Source: Gammaproteobacteria bacterium
GTDB taxonomy: Bacteria; Pseudomonadota; Gammaproteobacteria; Xanthomonadales; Marinicellaceae
Direction: 5' to 3'
DNA: 7,128 nucleotides
Assembly (NCBI GenBank): GCA_030426065.1
Contig: JAUHZH010000110.1
Span: 1 to 7,128, forward strand
Both the position numbers and the translations under genes were made by a program. Positions 1 to 5,820 of this stretch are shown here, in pieces. The notes beneath the pieces were generated by a model. It was not told where the DNA came from, did no database searches, and saw only the letters and a list, made by a program, of their open reading frames with translations. Numbering within the stretch: position 1 is the stretch's first letter; every line of letters begins with the position of its first letter.

Positions 1-842
1 GTGAGCACATCTTGTTGGCTCGTCAGGTTGGTGTGCCTCACATCGTTGTGTTCTTGAACAAATGCGACCAAGTTGACGACGAAGAGTTGTTGGAATTGGT
101 TGAGATGGAAGTTCGTGAGTTGTTGAGCGACTACGAGTTCCCTGGTGATGACACACCATTGGTTAAAGGTTCGGCTTTGAAAGCTTTGGAAGGCGACACT
201 TCTGACATCGGTGCCCCAGCGGTATTGAAATTGTTGGATGAGATGGATGCTTACTTCCCAACACCTGAGCGTGAAACTGACAAGCCTTTCTTGATGCCCA
301 TTGAAGACATCTTCTCGATCTCTGGTCGTGGTACGGTTGTAACTGGTCGTATTGAAACTGGCGTTGTTAACGTGGGTGAAGAGATTGAAATCGTTGGTAT
401 CCGTGACACCACCACCACCACTTGTACTGGTGTTGAGATGTTCCGTAAGCTGTTGGATACGGGTGAAGCGGGCGATAATGTGGGTATTTTGTTGCGTGGA
501 ACGAAAAGAGATGAAGTTGAGCGTGGACAAGTGCTAGCAAAACCGGGTACAATTACGCCCCACACGAAATTCGAGGCAGAAGTGTACGTCTTGAGCAAAG
601 ACGAAGGTGGCCGTCACACGCCATTTTTCAAAGGCTACAGACCGCAGTTCTACTTCAGAACAACAGACGTAACTGGTGCATGTGAGTTGCCAGAAGGTGT
701 TGAAATGGTTATGCCAGGAGACAACATCAAAATGACTGTTGAATTGATTGCACCGATTGCGATGGACGAAGGTTTGCGTTTCGCGATTCGTGAAGGTGGC
801 CGCACTGTGGGTGCGGGTGTAGTAGCAAAAATTATTGAATAA
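1..842 (+). CDS. tuf: Elongation factor Tu, C-terminal 279 residues (5' end outside window)
   Basis: EF-Tu is the GTPase that carries aminoacyl-tRNA to the ribosomal A site. The reading frame is already open at base 3 (Glu-His-Ile-Leu-Leu), matching the REHILL segment of the G domain. About 117 N-terminal residues, including the P-loop, lie upstream of the window. The G4 motif NKCD is encoded at 57-68 and the G5 motif SAL at 171-179. Domain 2 begins near PFLMPIEDIFSISGRGTVVTG, and domain 3 contains KDEGGRHTPFFKGYRPQFYF and ends GRTVGAGVVAKIIE. The TTG at 12 is an internal Leu codon, not a start. An intrinsic terminator follows the stop codon, as expected for the end of a str-type operon (rpsL-rpsG-fusA-tuf), though those genes are not visible. 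One oddity is a run of five Thr in domain 2 (408-422) where E. coli has TQKST. Identity is certain; whether this is the only tuf copy cannot be told here. Confidence 0.98.
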   Translation, partial: EHILLARQVGVPHIVVFLNKCDQVDDEELLELVEMEVRELLSDYEFPGDDTPLVKGSALKALEGDTSDIGAPAVLKLLDEMDAYFPTPERETDKPFLMPIEDIFSISGRGTVVTGRIETGVVNVGEEIEIVGIRDTTTTTCTGVEMFRKLLDTGEAGDNVGILLRGTKRDEVERGQVLAKPGTITPHTKFEAEVYVLSKDEGGRHTPFFKGYRPQFYFRTTDVTGACELPEGVEMVMPGDNIKMTVELIAPIAMDEGLRFAIREGGRTVGAGVVAKIIE

Positions 843-857
843 TTAAACTTTGTTATG

Positions 858-884
858 GCAGTGACGAAAAGTCACTGCTTTTTT
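858..884 (+). terminator. Rho-independent terminator after tuf
   Basis: A perfect 8-bp inverted repeat, GCAGTGAC (858-865) and GTCACTGC (871-878), encloses a 5-nt loop GAAAA and is followed directly by six T (879-884). Five of the eight pairs are G-C. This is the standard intrinsic terminator form for + strand transcription. It lies 15 nt after the tuf stop and 18 nt before the rpsJ start, so it would end the tuf transcript or attenuate read-through into the ribosomal genes. Confidence 0.9.
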
Positions 885-888
885 AATT

Positions 889-893
889 AGAGG
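889..893 (+). promoter_or_regulatory. Shine-Dalgarno of rpsJ, in loop of an AT-only hairpin
   Basis: AGAGG lies 9 nt before the rpsJ ATG. It is flanked by the inverted repeat TTAATT (883-888) and AATTAA (896-901), which would leave the SD in a 7-nt loop. The stem is six A-U pairs and therefore weak, so the fold is speculative; the SD itself is clear. Confidence 0.7.
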
Positions 894-902
894 CAAATTA
901 AC

Positions 903-1214
903 ATGGCTGGTCAAAAAATCAGAATAAGACTTAAGGCGTTTGATCATAAATTGATTGATCAATCAGCAGGAAGAATTGTCGATACGGCGAAAAGAACAGG
1001 TGCGCAGGTTCGTGGTCCCATCCCACTGCCAACCAAAAAAGAACGTTTCACTGTATTGATTTCTCCTCACGTGAACAAGGACGCTCGTGATCAATATGAG
1101 ATTCGTACTCATAAGCGTTTGGTTGATATTGTTGATCCCAACGACAAAACAGTGGATGCATTGATGAAACTGGACTTGTCTGCGGGTGTTGATGTTCAAA
1201 TTCAATTGAACTAA
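903..1214 (+). CDS. rpsJ: 30S ribosomal protein S10 (NusE)
   Basis: S10 is a 30S head protein that also acts, with NusB, in transcription antitermination. The product is 103 residues, the same length as E. coli S10, and nearly collinear with it: RIRLKAFDHKLIDQ near the N-terminus, RTGAQVRGPIPLPT at 31-44, the extended ribosome-binding loop with SPHVNKDARDQYEIRTH at 54-70, and the C-terminal strand DLSAGVDVQIQLN. The ATG at 903 is preceded by AGAGG at good spacing. It is the first gene of the S10 cluster, 60 nt after tuf and just after a terminator. There is no long leader of the E. coli S10 type in front of it. The closeness of the 31-70 region to gammaproteobacterial S10 is one of the better taxonomic cues in the window. 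Confidence 0.98.
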   Translation: MAGQKIRIRLKAFDHKLIDQSAGRIVDTAKRTGAQVRGPIPLPTKKERFTVLISPHVNKDARDQYEIRTHKRLVDIVDPNDKTVDALMKLDLSAGVDVQIQLN

Positions 1215-1225
1215 GGAGAAACATC

Positions 1226-1846
1226 ATGTCATTAGGTATTATTGGTAAAAAAGTTGGAATGACTCGCATCTTTAATGACAAAGGTGTGTCGGTACCAGTC
1301 ACTGTTGTCTCAGTAGAGCCCAATGTGGTCTCTCAAGTCAAAACAGTAGATTCGGATGGTTACAATGCCATTCAAATCACTACTGGTGCAAAGAAAGCTT
1401 CCAAAGTCAATGCCCCCACTGCCGGTCACTTCAAGAAGGCTGGTGTTGAAGCGGGTGCCATTGTCAAAGAATTCCGTACAGACGAATCTTTCAACGCAGG
1501 TGATGTGTTGGAATTGACCATGTTTGAAGACGGTCAAAAAGTTCGCGTAACAGGTACTTCGAAAGGTAAAGGTTTCCAAGGTGTGATCAAGCGATACAAC
1601 TTCCGTATGCAAGATGCCACCCACGGTAACTCTTTGTCTCACAGAGCCCCAGGTTCTATCGGTCAGTGTCAAACTCCAGGTCGTGTATTCAAAGGCAAAA
1701 AAATGTCTGGCCACATGGGTGATGATCGCGTGACCACCAAGAACTTGGAAGTGGTTAAAGTTGATTCAGAAAACAACTTGTTGTTGATCAAAGGTGCCGT
1801 ACCTGGCGCCAAGACCGGCACTGTGGTTGTTCGTCCTTTGGCATAA
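1226..1846 (+). CDS. rplC: 50S ribosomal protein L3
   Basis: L3 is an early-assembly 23S rRNA binder whose long central extension reaches towards the peptidyl transferase centre. The product is 206 residues (E. coli 209). It starts MSLGIIGKKVGMTRIF, has TGTSKGKGFQGVIKRYNF and DATHGNSLSHRAPGSIG in the extension, then QTPGRVFKGKKMSGHMG. Gln149 aligns with E. coli Gln150, the residue N5-methylated by PrmB, so the modification site is present. The preceding residue is Cys148 where E. coli has Asn149; this is also the pseudomonad state as I recall it. A strong SD, AAGGAG, starts inside the rpsJ stop codon and lies 7 nt before the ATG. Confidence 0.98.
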   Translation: MSLGIIGKKVGMTRIFNDKGVSVPVTVVSVEPNVVSQVKTVDSDGYNAIQITTGAKKASKVNAPTAGHFKKAGVEAGAIVKEFRTDESFNAGDVLELTMFEDGQKVRVTGTSKGKGFQGVIKRYNFRMQDATHGNSLSHRAPGSIGQCQTPGRVFKGKKMSGHMGDDRVTTKNLEVVKVDSENNLLLIKGAVPGAKTGTVVVRPLA

Positions 1847-1860
1847 CGGAGAACGGAGAA
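1847..1860 (+). promoter_or_regulatory. Tandem duplicated Shine-Dalgarno before rplD
   Basis: The 7-mer CGGAGAA occurs twice in direct tandem (1847-1853 and 1854-1860), filling most of the 19-nt rplC-rplD gap. The second GGAG (1855-1858) is 7 nt from the rplD ATG and is the likely working SD. The first GGAG ends 14 nt from the ATG, farther than is usual. This supports ATG 1866 as the start rather than any codon further upstream in the same open frame. Confidence 0.7.
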
Positions 1861-1865
1861 ATATC

Positions 1866-2471
1866 ATGGAACTGAATGTATCAGGTAAAAAATCAAAAGT
1901 TGAAGTTTCAGAAGCTGTTTTCGGCAGAGATTATTCAGAAGCTTTGATTCACCAAGTGGTGACATCTTTCATGGCAACAGGCCGTGCTGGAACCAAAGCA
2001 CAGAAAAACCGTTCAGCTGTCAGCGGCAGCGGTGCCAAGCCATGGAAACAAAAAGGAACAGGTCGTGCCCGTGCAGGTACTTCTCGCAGCCCGATTTGGG
2101 TTGGTGGTGGTAAAACCTTCGCAGCACAACCACGTGATTTCACCAAGAAAGTGAACACCAAAATGTACCGCGCTGCGATGAAATCAATTTTTTCAGAATT
2201 GGTTCGCAACGAGCGCTTGGTGGTTGTCGATGAGCTGAACACAGCCAACGGCAAAACCAAAGAAGGTGTTGACTTGTTGAAAAAACACGGTGTAGAGAAA
2301 GCATGCTTGGTGACCAATGAGCCAAGTGAAAACTTATTGCGTTCCACCAACAACATCCCTCACATCTATGTGACCAACGTCTTGGGCTTGACGCCAGTTG
2401 ACTTGGTTTACTCAGACAAAGTGGTGTTGACTGTTGACGCAGTGAAACAAGTTGAGGAGTGGTTGTCATGA
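1866..2471 (+). CDS. rplD: 50S ribosomal protein L4
   Basis: L4 binds 23S rRNA domain I and lines the peptide exit tunnel; in E. coli it is also the autogenous repressor of the S10 operon. The product is 201 residues, exactly the E. coli length, starting MELNVSGKK. The tunnel loop KPWKQKGTGRARAGTSRSP spans about 58-76, and Lys63 matches the E. coli Lys63 known from macrolide resistance. The C-terminal DAVKQVEEWLS is typical. The open frame extends upstream into rplC to 1794, but ATG 1866 has the SD and matches family N-termini. The stop overlaps the rplW start as ATGA. The tunnel loop looks wild type. No E. coli-type S10 leader is visible upstream of rpsJ for L4 to act on. Confidence 0.98.
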   Translation: MELNVSGKKSKVEVSEAVFGRDYSEALIHQVVTSFMATGRAGTKAQKNRSAVSGSGAKPWKQKGTGRARAGTSRSPIWVGGGKTFAAQPRDFTKKVNTKMYRAAMKSIFSELVRNERLVVVDELNTANGKTKEGVDLLKKHGVEKACLVTNEPSENLLRSTNNIPHIYVTNVLGLTPVDLVYSDKVVLTVDAVKQVEEWLS

Positions 2472-2767
2472 GTTTGAATAATTTGTACACAACGATTTTG
2501 GCACCAGTGATTTCTGAGAAATCAAACCGTGTTGGTGAATTGTCAAACCAATACGTGTTCAAAGTGGCCAAATCGGCAAACAAAGAGCAAATCAAAACAG
2601 CTGTGGAAAAATTGTTCCAAGTGAACGTGGAAAACGTATCTGTTTTGAATGTGAAAGGTAAAACCAAAAGCTTCCGCATGAAAGCCGGTAAAAGACCAGA
2701 TTGGAAAAAAGCCTATGTGCGCATCCAAGCTGATCAAATGATCGACTTTGGCACGAAAGCTGAATAA
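2468..2767 (+). CDS. rplW: 50S ribosomal protein L23
   Basis: L23 sits at the tunnel exit and is the docking site for trigger factor and the signal recognition particle. The product is 99 residues (E. coli 100). The N-terminal APVISEK carries Glu17, equivalent to E. coli Glu18 in the trigger-factor/SRP contact. The core has YVFKVAKSANKEQIKTAVEK, then VLNVKGKTKSF and the conserved RPDWKKAYVRI. ATG 2468 was chosen over GTG 2459 in the same frame because GAGGAG (2454-2459) is the SD and the family begins near this Met. The ATG overlaps the rplD stop by four bases (ATGA), which suggests translational coupling with L4. Confidence 0.97.
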   Translation: MSLNNLYTTILAPVISEKSNRVGELSNQYVFKVAKSANKEQIKTAVEKLFQVNVENVSVLNVKGKTKSFRMKAGKRPDWKKAYVRIQADQMIDFGTKAE

Positions 2768-2781
2768 TTGGGAGAACTATC

Positions 2782-3609
2782 ATGGCATTACAAATTTTAA
2801 AACCAACTTCTCCTGGCCGTCGCGGCACAGTTAAAGTGAAGAGAACTGGCTTGTACAAGGGTCGCCCTGAAGCCAGCTTGACAGAAAAGAAATCAAAAAC
2901 AGGTGGTCGTAATAACTACGGTCGCATCACAACGCGTCATCGCGGTGGTGGACACAAGCAAAAGTACCGCATCATTGATTTCAAAAGAAACAAAGACGAC
3001 ATCGTAGCCAAAGTGGTTCGCATCGAATACGATCCAAACCGCAGTGCATACATTGCCTTGTTGTCATACGCAGATGGTGAAAAACGTTACATTTTGGCGC
3101 CTAAAGAATTGGAAGCTGGCATGACTGTCGTTTCTGGTACTTCAGTTGGCATCAAAGCTGGTAACGCTTTGCCATTGGACAACATCCCTGTGGGTTCTGT
3201 TGTTCACAATGTAGAAATGAAGCCTGGTAAAGGCGGACAGTTGGCTCGTTCTGCGGGTACATCTGTGCGTCTGGTCGCAAAAGAAGGTGCTTATGCCACT
3301 TTGCGTTTGCGCTCAGGTGAAATGAGAAAAGTCCCAGCAAAATGTCGCGCGACATTGGGCACTGTTTCTAACTCAGAGCATAACCTCGAAAAAATCGGTA
3401 AAGCCGGTGCATCTCGTTGGAGAGGCATTCGCCCAACCGTTCGTGGTGTTGCGATGAATCCAGTTGACCATCCACACGGTGGTGGTGAAGGTAGGACCTC
3501 TGGTGGTCGTCACCCTGTTACTCCATGGGGTGTCCCAACCAAAGGACATAAAACGCGTAAGAACAAACGAACTGACAAGTTCATTGTTCGTCGCAGAAAC
3601 AAGAAATAA
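2782..3609 (+). CDS. rplB: 50S ribosomal protein L2
   Basis: L2 is a core 23S rRNA-binding protein needed for subunit association and peptidyl transferase activity. The product is 275 residues (E. coli 273). It starts MALQILKPTSPGRRG; the RNA-binding domain has GGRNNYGRITTRHRGGGHKQ near 41-60, followed by YRIIDFKRNK. The C-terminal domain holds the invariant GVAMNPVDHPHGGGEG, with the histidines at 230 and 232 in the region of the functionally important E. coli His229. The tail is TPWGVPTKGHKTRKNKRTDK. A small length difference (GRTSGGRHPV) lies just after the HPHGGGEG motif. The SD GGGAG (2770-2774) is 7 nt before the ATG. Leucine is TTG in 12 of 16 codons. Confidence 0.99.
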   Translation: MALQILKPTSPGRRGTVKVKRTGLYKGRPEASLTEKKSKTGGRNNYGRITTRHRGGGHKQKYRIIDFKRNKDDIVAKVVRIEYDPNRSAYIALLSYADGEKRYILAPKELEAGMTVVSGTSVGIKAGNALPLDNIPVGSVVHNVEMKPGKGGQLARSAGTSVRLVAKEGAYATLRLRSGEMRKVPAKCRATLGTVSNSEHNLEKIGKAGASRWRGIRPTVRGVAMNPVDHPHGGGEGRTSGGRHPVTPWGVPTKGHKTRKNKRTDKFIVRRRNKK

Positions 3610-3623
3610 GGTGGTAACGCAGT

Positions 3624-3899
3624 ATGCCAAGATCGCTTAAAAAAGGGCCTTACGTAGACATCAGCTTGATGAAAAAAGTTGAGAAGGCCGTAGAAGAAAA
3701 CAGCAAGAAGCCAATCAAAACATGGTCTCGCAGATCCATGATTTTGCCAGAAATGGTGGGCTTGACCTTAGCTGTACACAACGGAAAACAGCACGTGCCT
3801 GTATTGATTTCGGAAGAAATGGTCGGTCACAAGCTGGGTGAGTTTTCACCAACTCGTACATTCAGGTCGCACATTGCCGACAAGAAAGCTAAAAGGTAA
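3624..3899 (+). CDS. rpsS: 30S ribosomal protein S19
   Basis: S19 binds the 30S head with S13 and contacts the A-site region and the inter-subunit bridge. The product is 91 residues (E. coli 92), starting MPRSLKKGPYVD. TWSRRSMILPEMVGLTLAVHNG lies near 33-54, and the S19 signature VGHKLGEFSPTRTF at 67-80. The tail is basic (IADKKAKR). The SD AAGGTGG overlaps the rplB stop and lies 9 nt from the ATG. The gap to rplV is only a few bases. Identity is certain. Confidence 0.98.
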   Translation: MPRSLKKGPYVDISLMKKVEKAVEENSKKPIKTWSRRSMILPEMVGLTLAVHNGKQHVPVLISEEMVGHKLGEFSPTRTFRSHIADKKAKR

Positions 3900-3905
3900 G
3901 AGATG

Positions 3906-4241
3906 ATGGAAGTTGTAGCTAAGTATAGAAGAGCCAATATATCGGCTCAAAAAGTCCGATTGGTAGCAGACCAAATCCGTGGCATGAATGTTGAACAAGC
4001 TGAACAGCTGTTGACCTTCAGTCCGAAAAAGGCTGCCCAAATCGTCAAAAAAGCCTTGATGAGTGCAGTGGCCAACGCCGAGCACAACAACGGTTTAGAC
4101 GTTGATGAGTTGTACGTGAGTTCGATCTTCGTTGATGAAGGTCCGACTTTGAAACGCGGCCGCGCCCGCGCCAAAGGTCGTGGTACACGTATTTTGAAAA
4201 GAACCAGCCACATCACTGTGAAAGTGGCTGAAGCATCGTAA
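3906..4241 (+). CDS. rplV: 50S ribosomal protein L22
   Basis: L22 contacts all 23S domains and its long beta hairpin lines the exit tunnel beside L4. From ATG 3906 the product is 111 residues (E. coli 110). It begins MEVVAKYRRANISAQKVRLV, has AVANAEHNNGLDVDEL at about 54-69, the tunnel hairpin around 82-98, and ends RTSHITVKVAEAS. Two ATG codons are adjacent in frame (3903 and 3906). 3906 was preferred because family members begin ME-x-x-AK, but 3903 is possible, since the SD AAGG (3893-3896) suits both at 6 or 9 nt. The hairpin tip reads LKRGRARAKGRG where E. coli has MKRIMPRAKGRA, so it is more Arg/Gly-rich. The gene nearly abuts rpsS, with its SD inside the last rpsS codons. Confidence 0.96.
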   Translation: MEVVAKYRRANISAQKVRLVADQIRGMNVEQAEQLLTFSPKKAAQIVKKALMSAVANAEHNNGLDVDELYVSSIFVDEGPTLKRGRARAKGRGTRILKRTSHITVKVAEAS

Positions 4242-4251
4242 GGGCAGAATT

Positions 4252-4941
4252 ATGGGTCAAAAAGTACATCCAATTGGAATCAGACTGGGTATTTCGAAAC
4301 AACACAATTCGAAATGGTACGCTGAGAAAGGTGAATTTGCTGATCAGTTGATCAAAGACATCAAAGTGCGCACTTACTTGCAAGACAAGTTGAAGCACGC
4401 TTCGGTGAGCAAAATCGAAATCGAGCGTCCAGCGAAGAACGCCAGAATCACCATCCACACTGCCCGTCCAGGCATCGTGATTGGTAAGAAAGGCGAAGAC
4501 ATCGAATTGTTGAAAAACGAAGTCTCAAAAATCATGGGTTTGCCAACGCACGTCAGCGTCAATGAAATCAGAAAGCCTGAATTGGACGCATTGTTGGTGG
4601 CACAAGGCATCGCTTCTCAGTTGGAGCGACGCATCATGTTCCGTCGCGCCATGAAGCGCGCCGTAGGCAGTGCCATGCGTTTGGGCGCTTTGGGCATCAA
4701 GGTCGCAGTTGCTGGTCGTTTGAACGGTGCTGAGATTGCACGTACAGAATGGTACCGTGAAGGCCAAGTGCCTTTGCACACCTTGCGTGCTGACATCGAT
4801 TATGCCACGTACAAAGCACACACCACATACGGTGTGATTGGCATCAAAGTTTGGATTTATAAAGGTGAAGTTTTCGATTTGGAAAAGCACACCCAAGAAT
4901 CTGAAAAGAAAGCGAACAAAAAGTCTCGAGGTAAGAAATAA
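4252..4941 (+). CDS. rpsC: 30S ribosomal protein S3
   Basis: S3 lies at the mRNA entry channel and contributes to ribosomal helicase activity. The product is 229 residues (E. coli 233), starting MGQKVHPIGIRLG. A KH domain carries the GxxG loop GKKG at 78-81. RRAMKR at 131-136 contains Arg131, Arg132 and Lys135, the positions tied to mRNA unwinding in E. coli. AMRLGALGIKV and the signature LHTLRADIDYATY follow. The C-terminal tail is Lys-rich and slightly shorter than in E. coli. AAGGG, overlapping the rplV stop, is the SD, 7 nt from the ATG. The stop codon shares one base with the rplP ATG (TAATG), so the two are probably coupled. Confidence 0.99.
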   Translation: MGQKVHPIGIRLGISKQHNSKWYAEKGEFADQLIKDIKVRTYLQDKLKHASVSKIEIERPAKNARITIHTARPGIVIGKKGEDIELLKNEVSKIMGLPTHVSVNEIRKPELDALLVAQGIASQLERRIMFRRAMKRAVGSAMRLGALGIKVAVAGRLNGAEIARTEWYREGQVPLHTLRADIDYATYKAHTTYGVIGIKVWIYKGEVFDLEKHTQESEKKANKKSRGKK

Positions 4942-5354
4942 TGTTACAGCCTAAGAGAACCAAATACAGAAAATACCAAAAAGGTCGAAACCGCGGTTTA
5001 TCACACGGTGGTAACAAAGTCAGTTTCGGTGATTTTGGTCTGAAAGCCACCACCCGCGGCTTGTTGACTGCACGTCAAATTGAAGCCGGTCGTCGTGCCA
5101 TCACGCGTCACGTAAAAAGGGGCGGTAAATTGTGGATTCGTGTGTTTCCTGACAAACCAATCACAGCCAAGCCAATCGAGGTAAGGATGGGTAAAGGTAA
5201 AGGTAACATTGAATTTTGGGCAGCTGCCATCAAGCCAGGCCGTGTGATCTATGAGATCCAAGGTGTGTCTGAAGACATGGCCCGCGCAGCTTTTGAAAAA
5301 GCAGGTGCTAAATTTCCTGTACAAACAACATTCATTAAACGTACGGTGATGTAA
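4941..5354 (+). CDS. rplP: 50S ribosomal protein L16
   Basis: L16 is a late-assembly 50S protein that helps position tRNA between the A and P sites. The product is 137 residues, one more than E. coli, because of SHGGNKVSFG near 21-30; 137 residues is also the length I recall for pseudomonad L16. Further landmarks are TARQIEAGRRAITRHVKRGGK (43-63), WIRVFPDKPIT and VRMGKGKGNIEFW. Arg82 aligns with E. coli Arg81, the target of the 2-oxoglutarate oxygenase RoxA (YcfD), so the hydroxylation site is present. The SD GAGG (4928-4931) lies inside rpsC. The start overlaps the rpsC stop by one base, and the stop abuts rpmC with no gap. Confidence 0.98.
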   Translation: MLQPKRTKYRKYQKGRNRGLSHGGNKVSFGDFGLKATTRGLLTARQIEAGRRAITRHVKRGGKLWIRVFPDKPITAKPIEVRMGKGKGNIEFWAAAIKPGRVIYEIQGVSEDMARAAFEKAGAKFPVQTTFIKRTVM

Positions 5355-5543
5355 ATGCAAGCTAAAGAATTGAAAAGTAAAAATTTGGCTGAATTGCAAG
5401 ACGAATTGAACAAGTTGTTGCAACAACAATTCGACTTGAGAATGGCCAGAGGTAACGGTCAATTGACCAAGGTGCATTTATTACGTGACGTTCGCAGAAA
5501 CATTGCTCGCGTCCGTACCGTAATGAATCAAGTGAAAGGATAA
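5355..5543 (+). CDS. rpmC: 50S ribosomal protein L29
   Basis: L29 is a small helical-hairpin protein at the tunnel exit next to L23. The product is 62 residues (E. coli 63). It starts MQAKELKSKNLAELQDEL, has LLQQQFDLRMARGNGQL in the middle and the signature LLRDVRRNIARVRT near the C-terminus. The ATG directly follows the rplP stop with no spacer. The best SD is GGTGA inside the last rplP codons (5345-5349), which is weaker than its neighbours' and suggests reliance on coupling to L16 translation. Confidence 0.97.
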   Translation: MQAKELKSKNLAELQDELNKLLQQQFDLRMARGNGQLTKVHLLRDVRRNIARVRTVMNQVKG

Positions 5544-5547
5544 TGTC

Positions 5548-5808
5548 ATGACTACAGAAAATAAAGTACAGAAAACCAAAAGCGGCGTGGTCACAAGCGA
5601 CAAAATGGATCAGACTGTTACAGTCATGATTGAGCGCAAGATCAAGCATCCTTTGTACAAGAAATACGTCAAGAAGTCGACCAAAGTCCATGCGCATGAT
5701 CCTGAAAACAAATGTTCAGAAGGTGATTTTGTGCGCATCGCGGAATGTCGACCCATTTCCAAGACCAAATCTTGGAAAGTGGTTGAAATCGTAGAAGCAG
5801 CCAAATAA
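5548..5808 (+). CDS. rpsQ: 30S ribosomal protein S17
   Basis: S17 is an OB-fold primary 16S rRNA binder needed for early 30S assembly. The product is 86 residues (E. coli 84). The strand segment KSGVVTSDKMDQTVTVMIER spans about 11-30, HPLYKKYVKKSTKVHAHD follows, and the family signature GDFVRIAECRPISKTKSWKV lies near the C-terminus. AAAGGA (5535-5540), just before the rpmC stop, is the SD, 7 nt from the ATG. Another ATG at 5543 overlaps the rpmC stop but is out of frame and meets a stop two codons later. In E. coli this gene ends the S10 operon; here rplN follows after 12 nt. Confidence 0.98.
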   Translation: MTTENKVQKTKSGVVTSDKMDQTVTVMIERKIKHPLYKKYVKKSTKVHAHDPENKCSEGDFVRIAECRPISKTKSWKVVEIVEAAK

Positions 5809-5820
5809 GAGGTACTGACC

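Noticed and set aside
251..598. Antisense open frame of 115 codons within tuf
   Set aside because: Opposite strand of a conserved EF-Tu region. The Val/Thr/Ser-rich composition mirrors the codons of the sense gene.
1667..1672. Cys148 in place of Asn before the methylated Gln of L3, which could suggest altered antibiotic response
   Set aside because: GQCQTPGRVFKGKKM is, as I recall, also the pseudomonad L3 sequence, so it is an ordinary gammaproteobacterial variant.
1794..1865. Possible longer L4 starting inside rplC
   Set aside because: The extension has no family counterpart, while ATG 1866 has a clear SD and gives exactly the E. coli length.
2140..2679. Long antisense open frame of 179 codons across rplD and rplW
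   Set aside because: It is fully opposite two well-supported ribosomal genes, resembles no protein family I know and has no independent support. It is a shadow of biased codon use.
5001..5030. One-residue insertion in L16 relative to E. coli
   Set aside because: A length of 137 with a GNKVSFG-like segment is normal in other Gammaproteobacteria as I recall them, so it is not novel.
5001..5477. Antisense open frame of 158 codons across rplP and rpmC
   Set aside because: It lies entirely opposite conserved coding sequence and has a low-complexity composition without recognisable motifs; a shadow frame.
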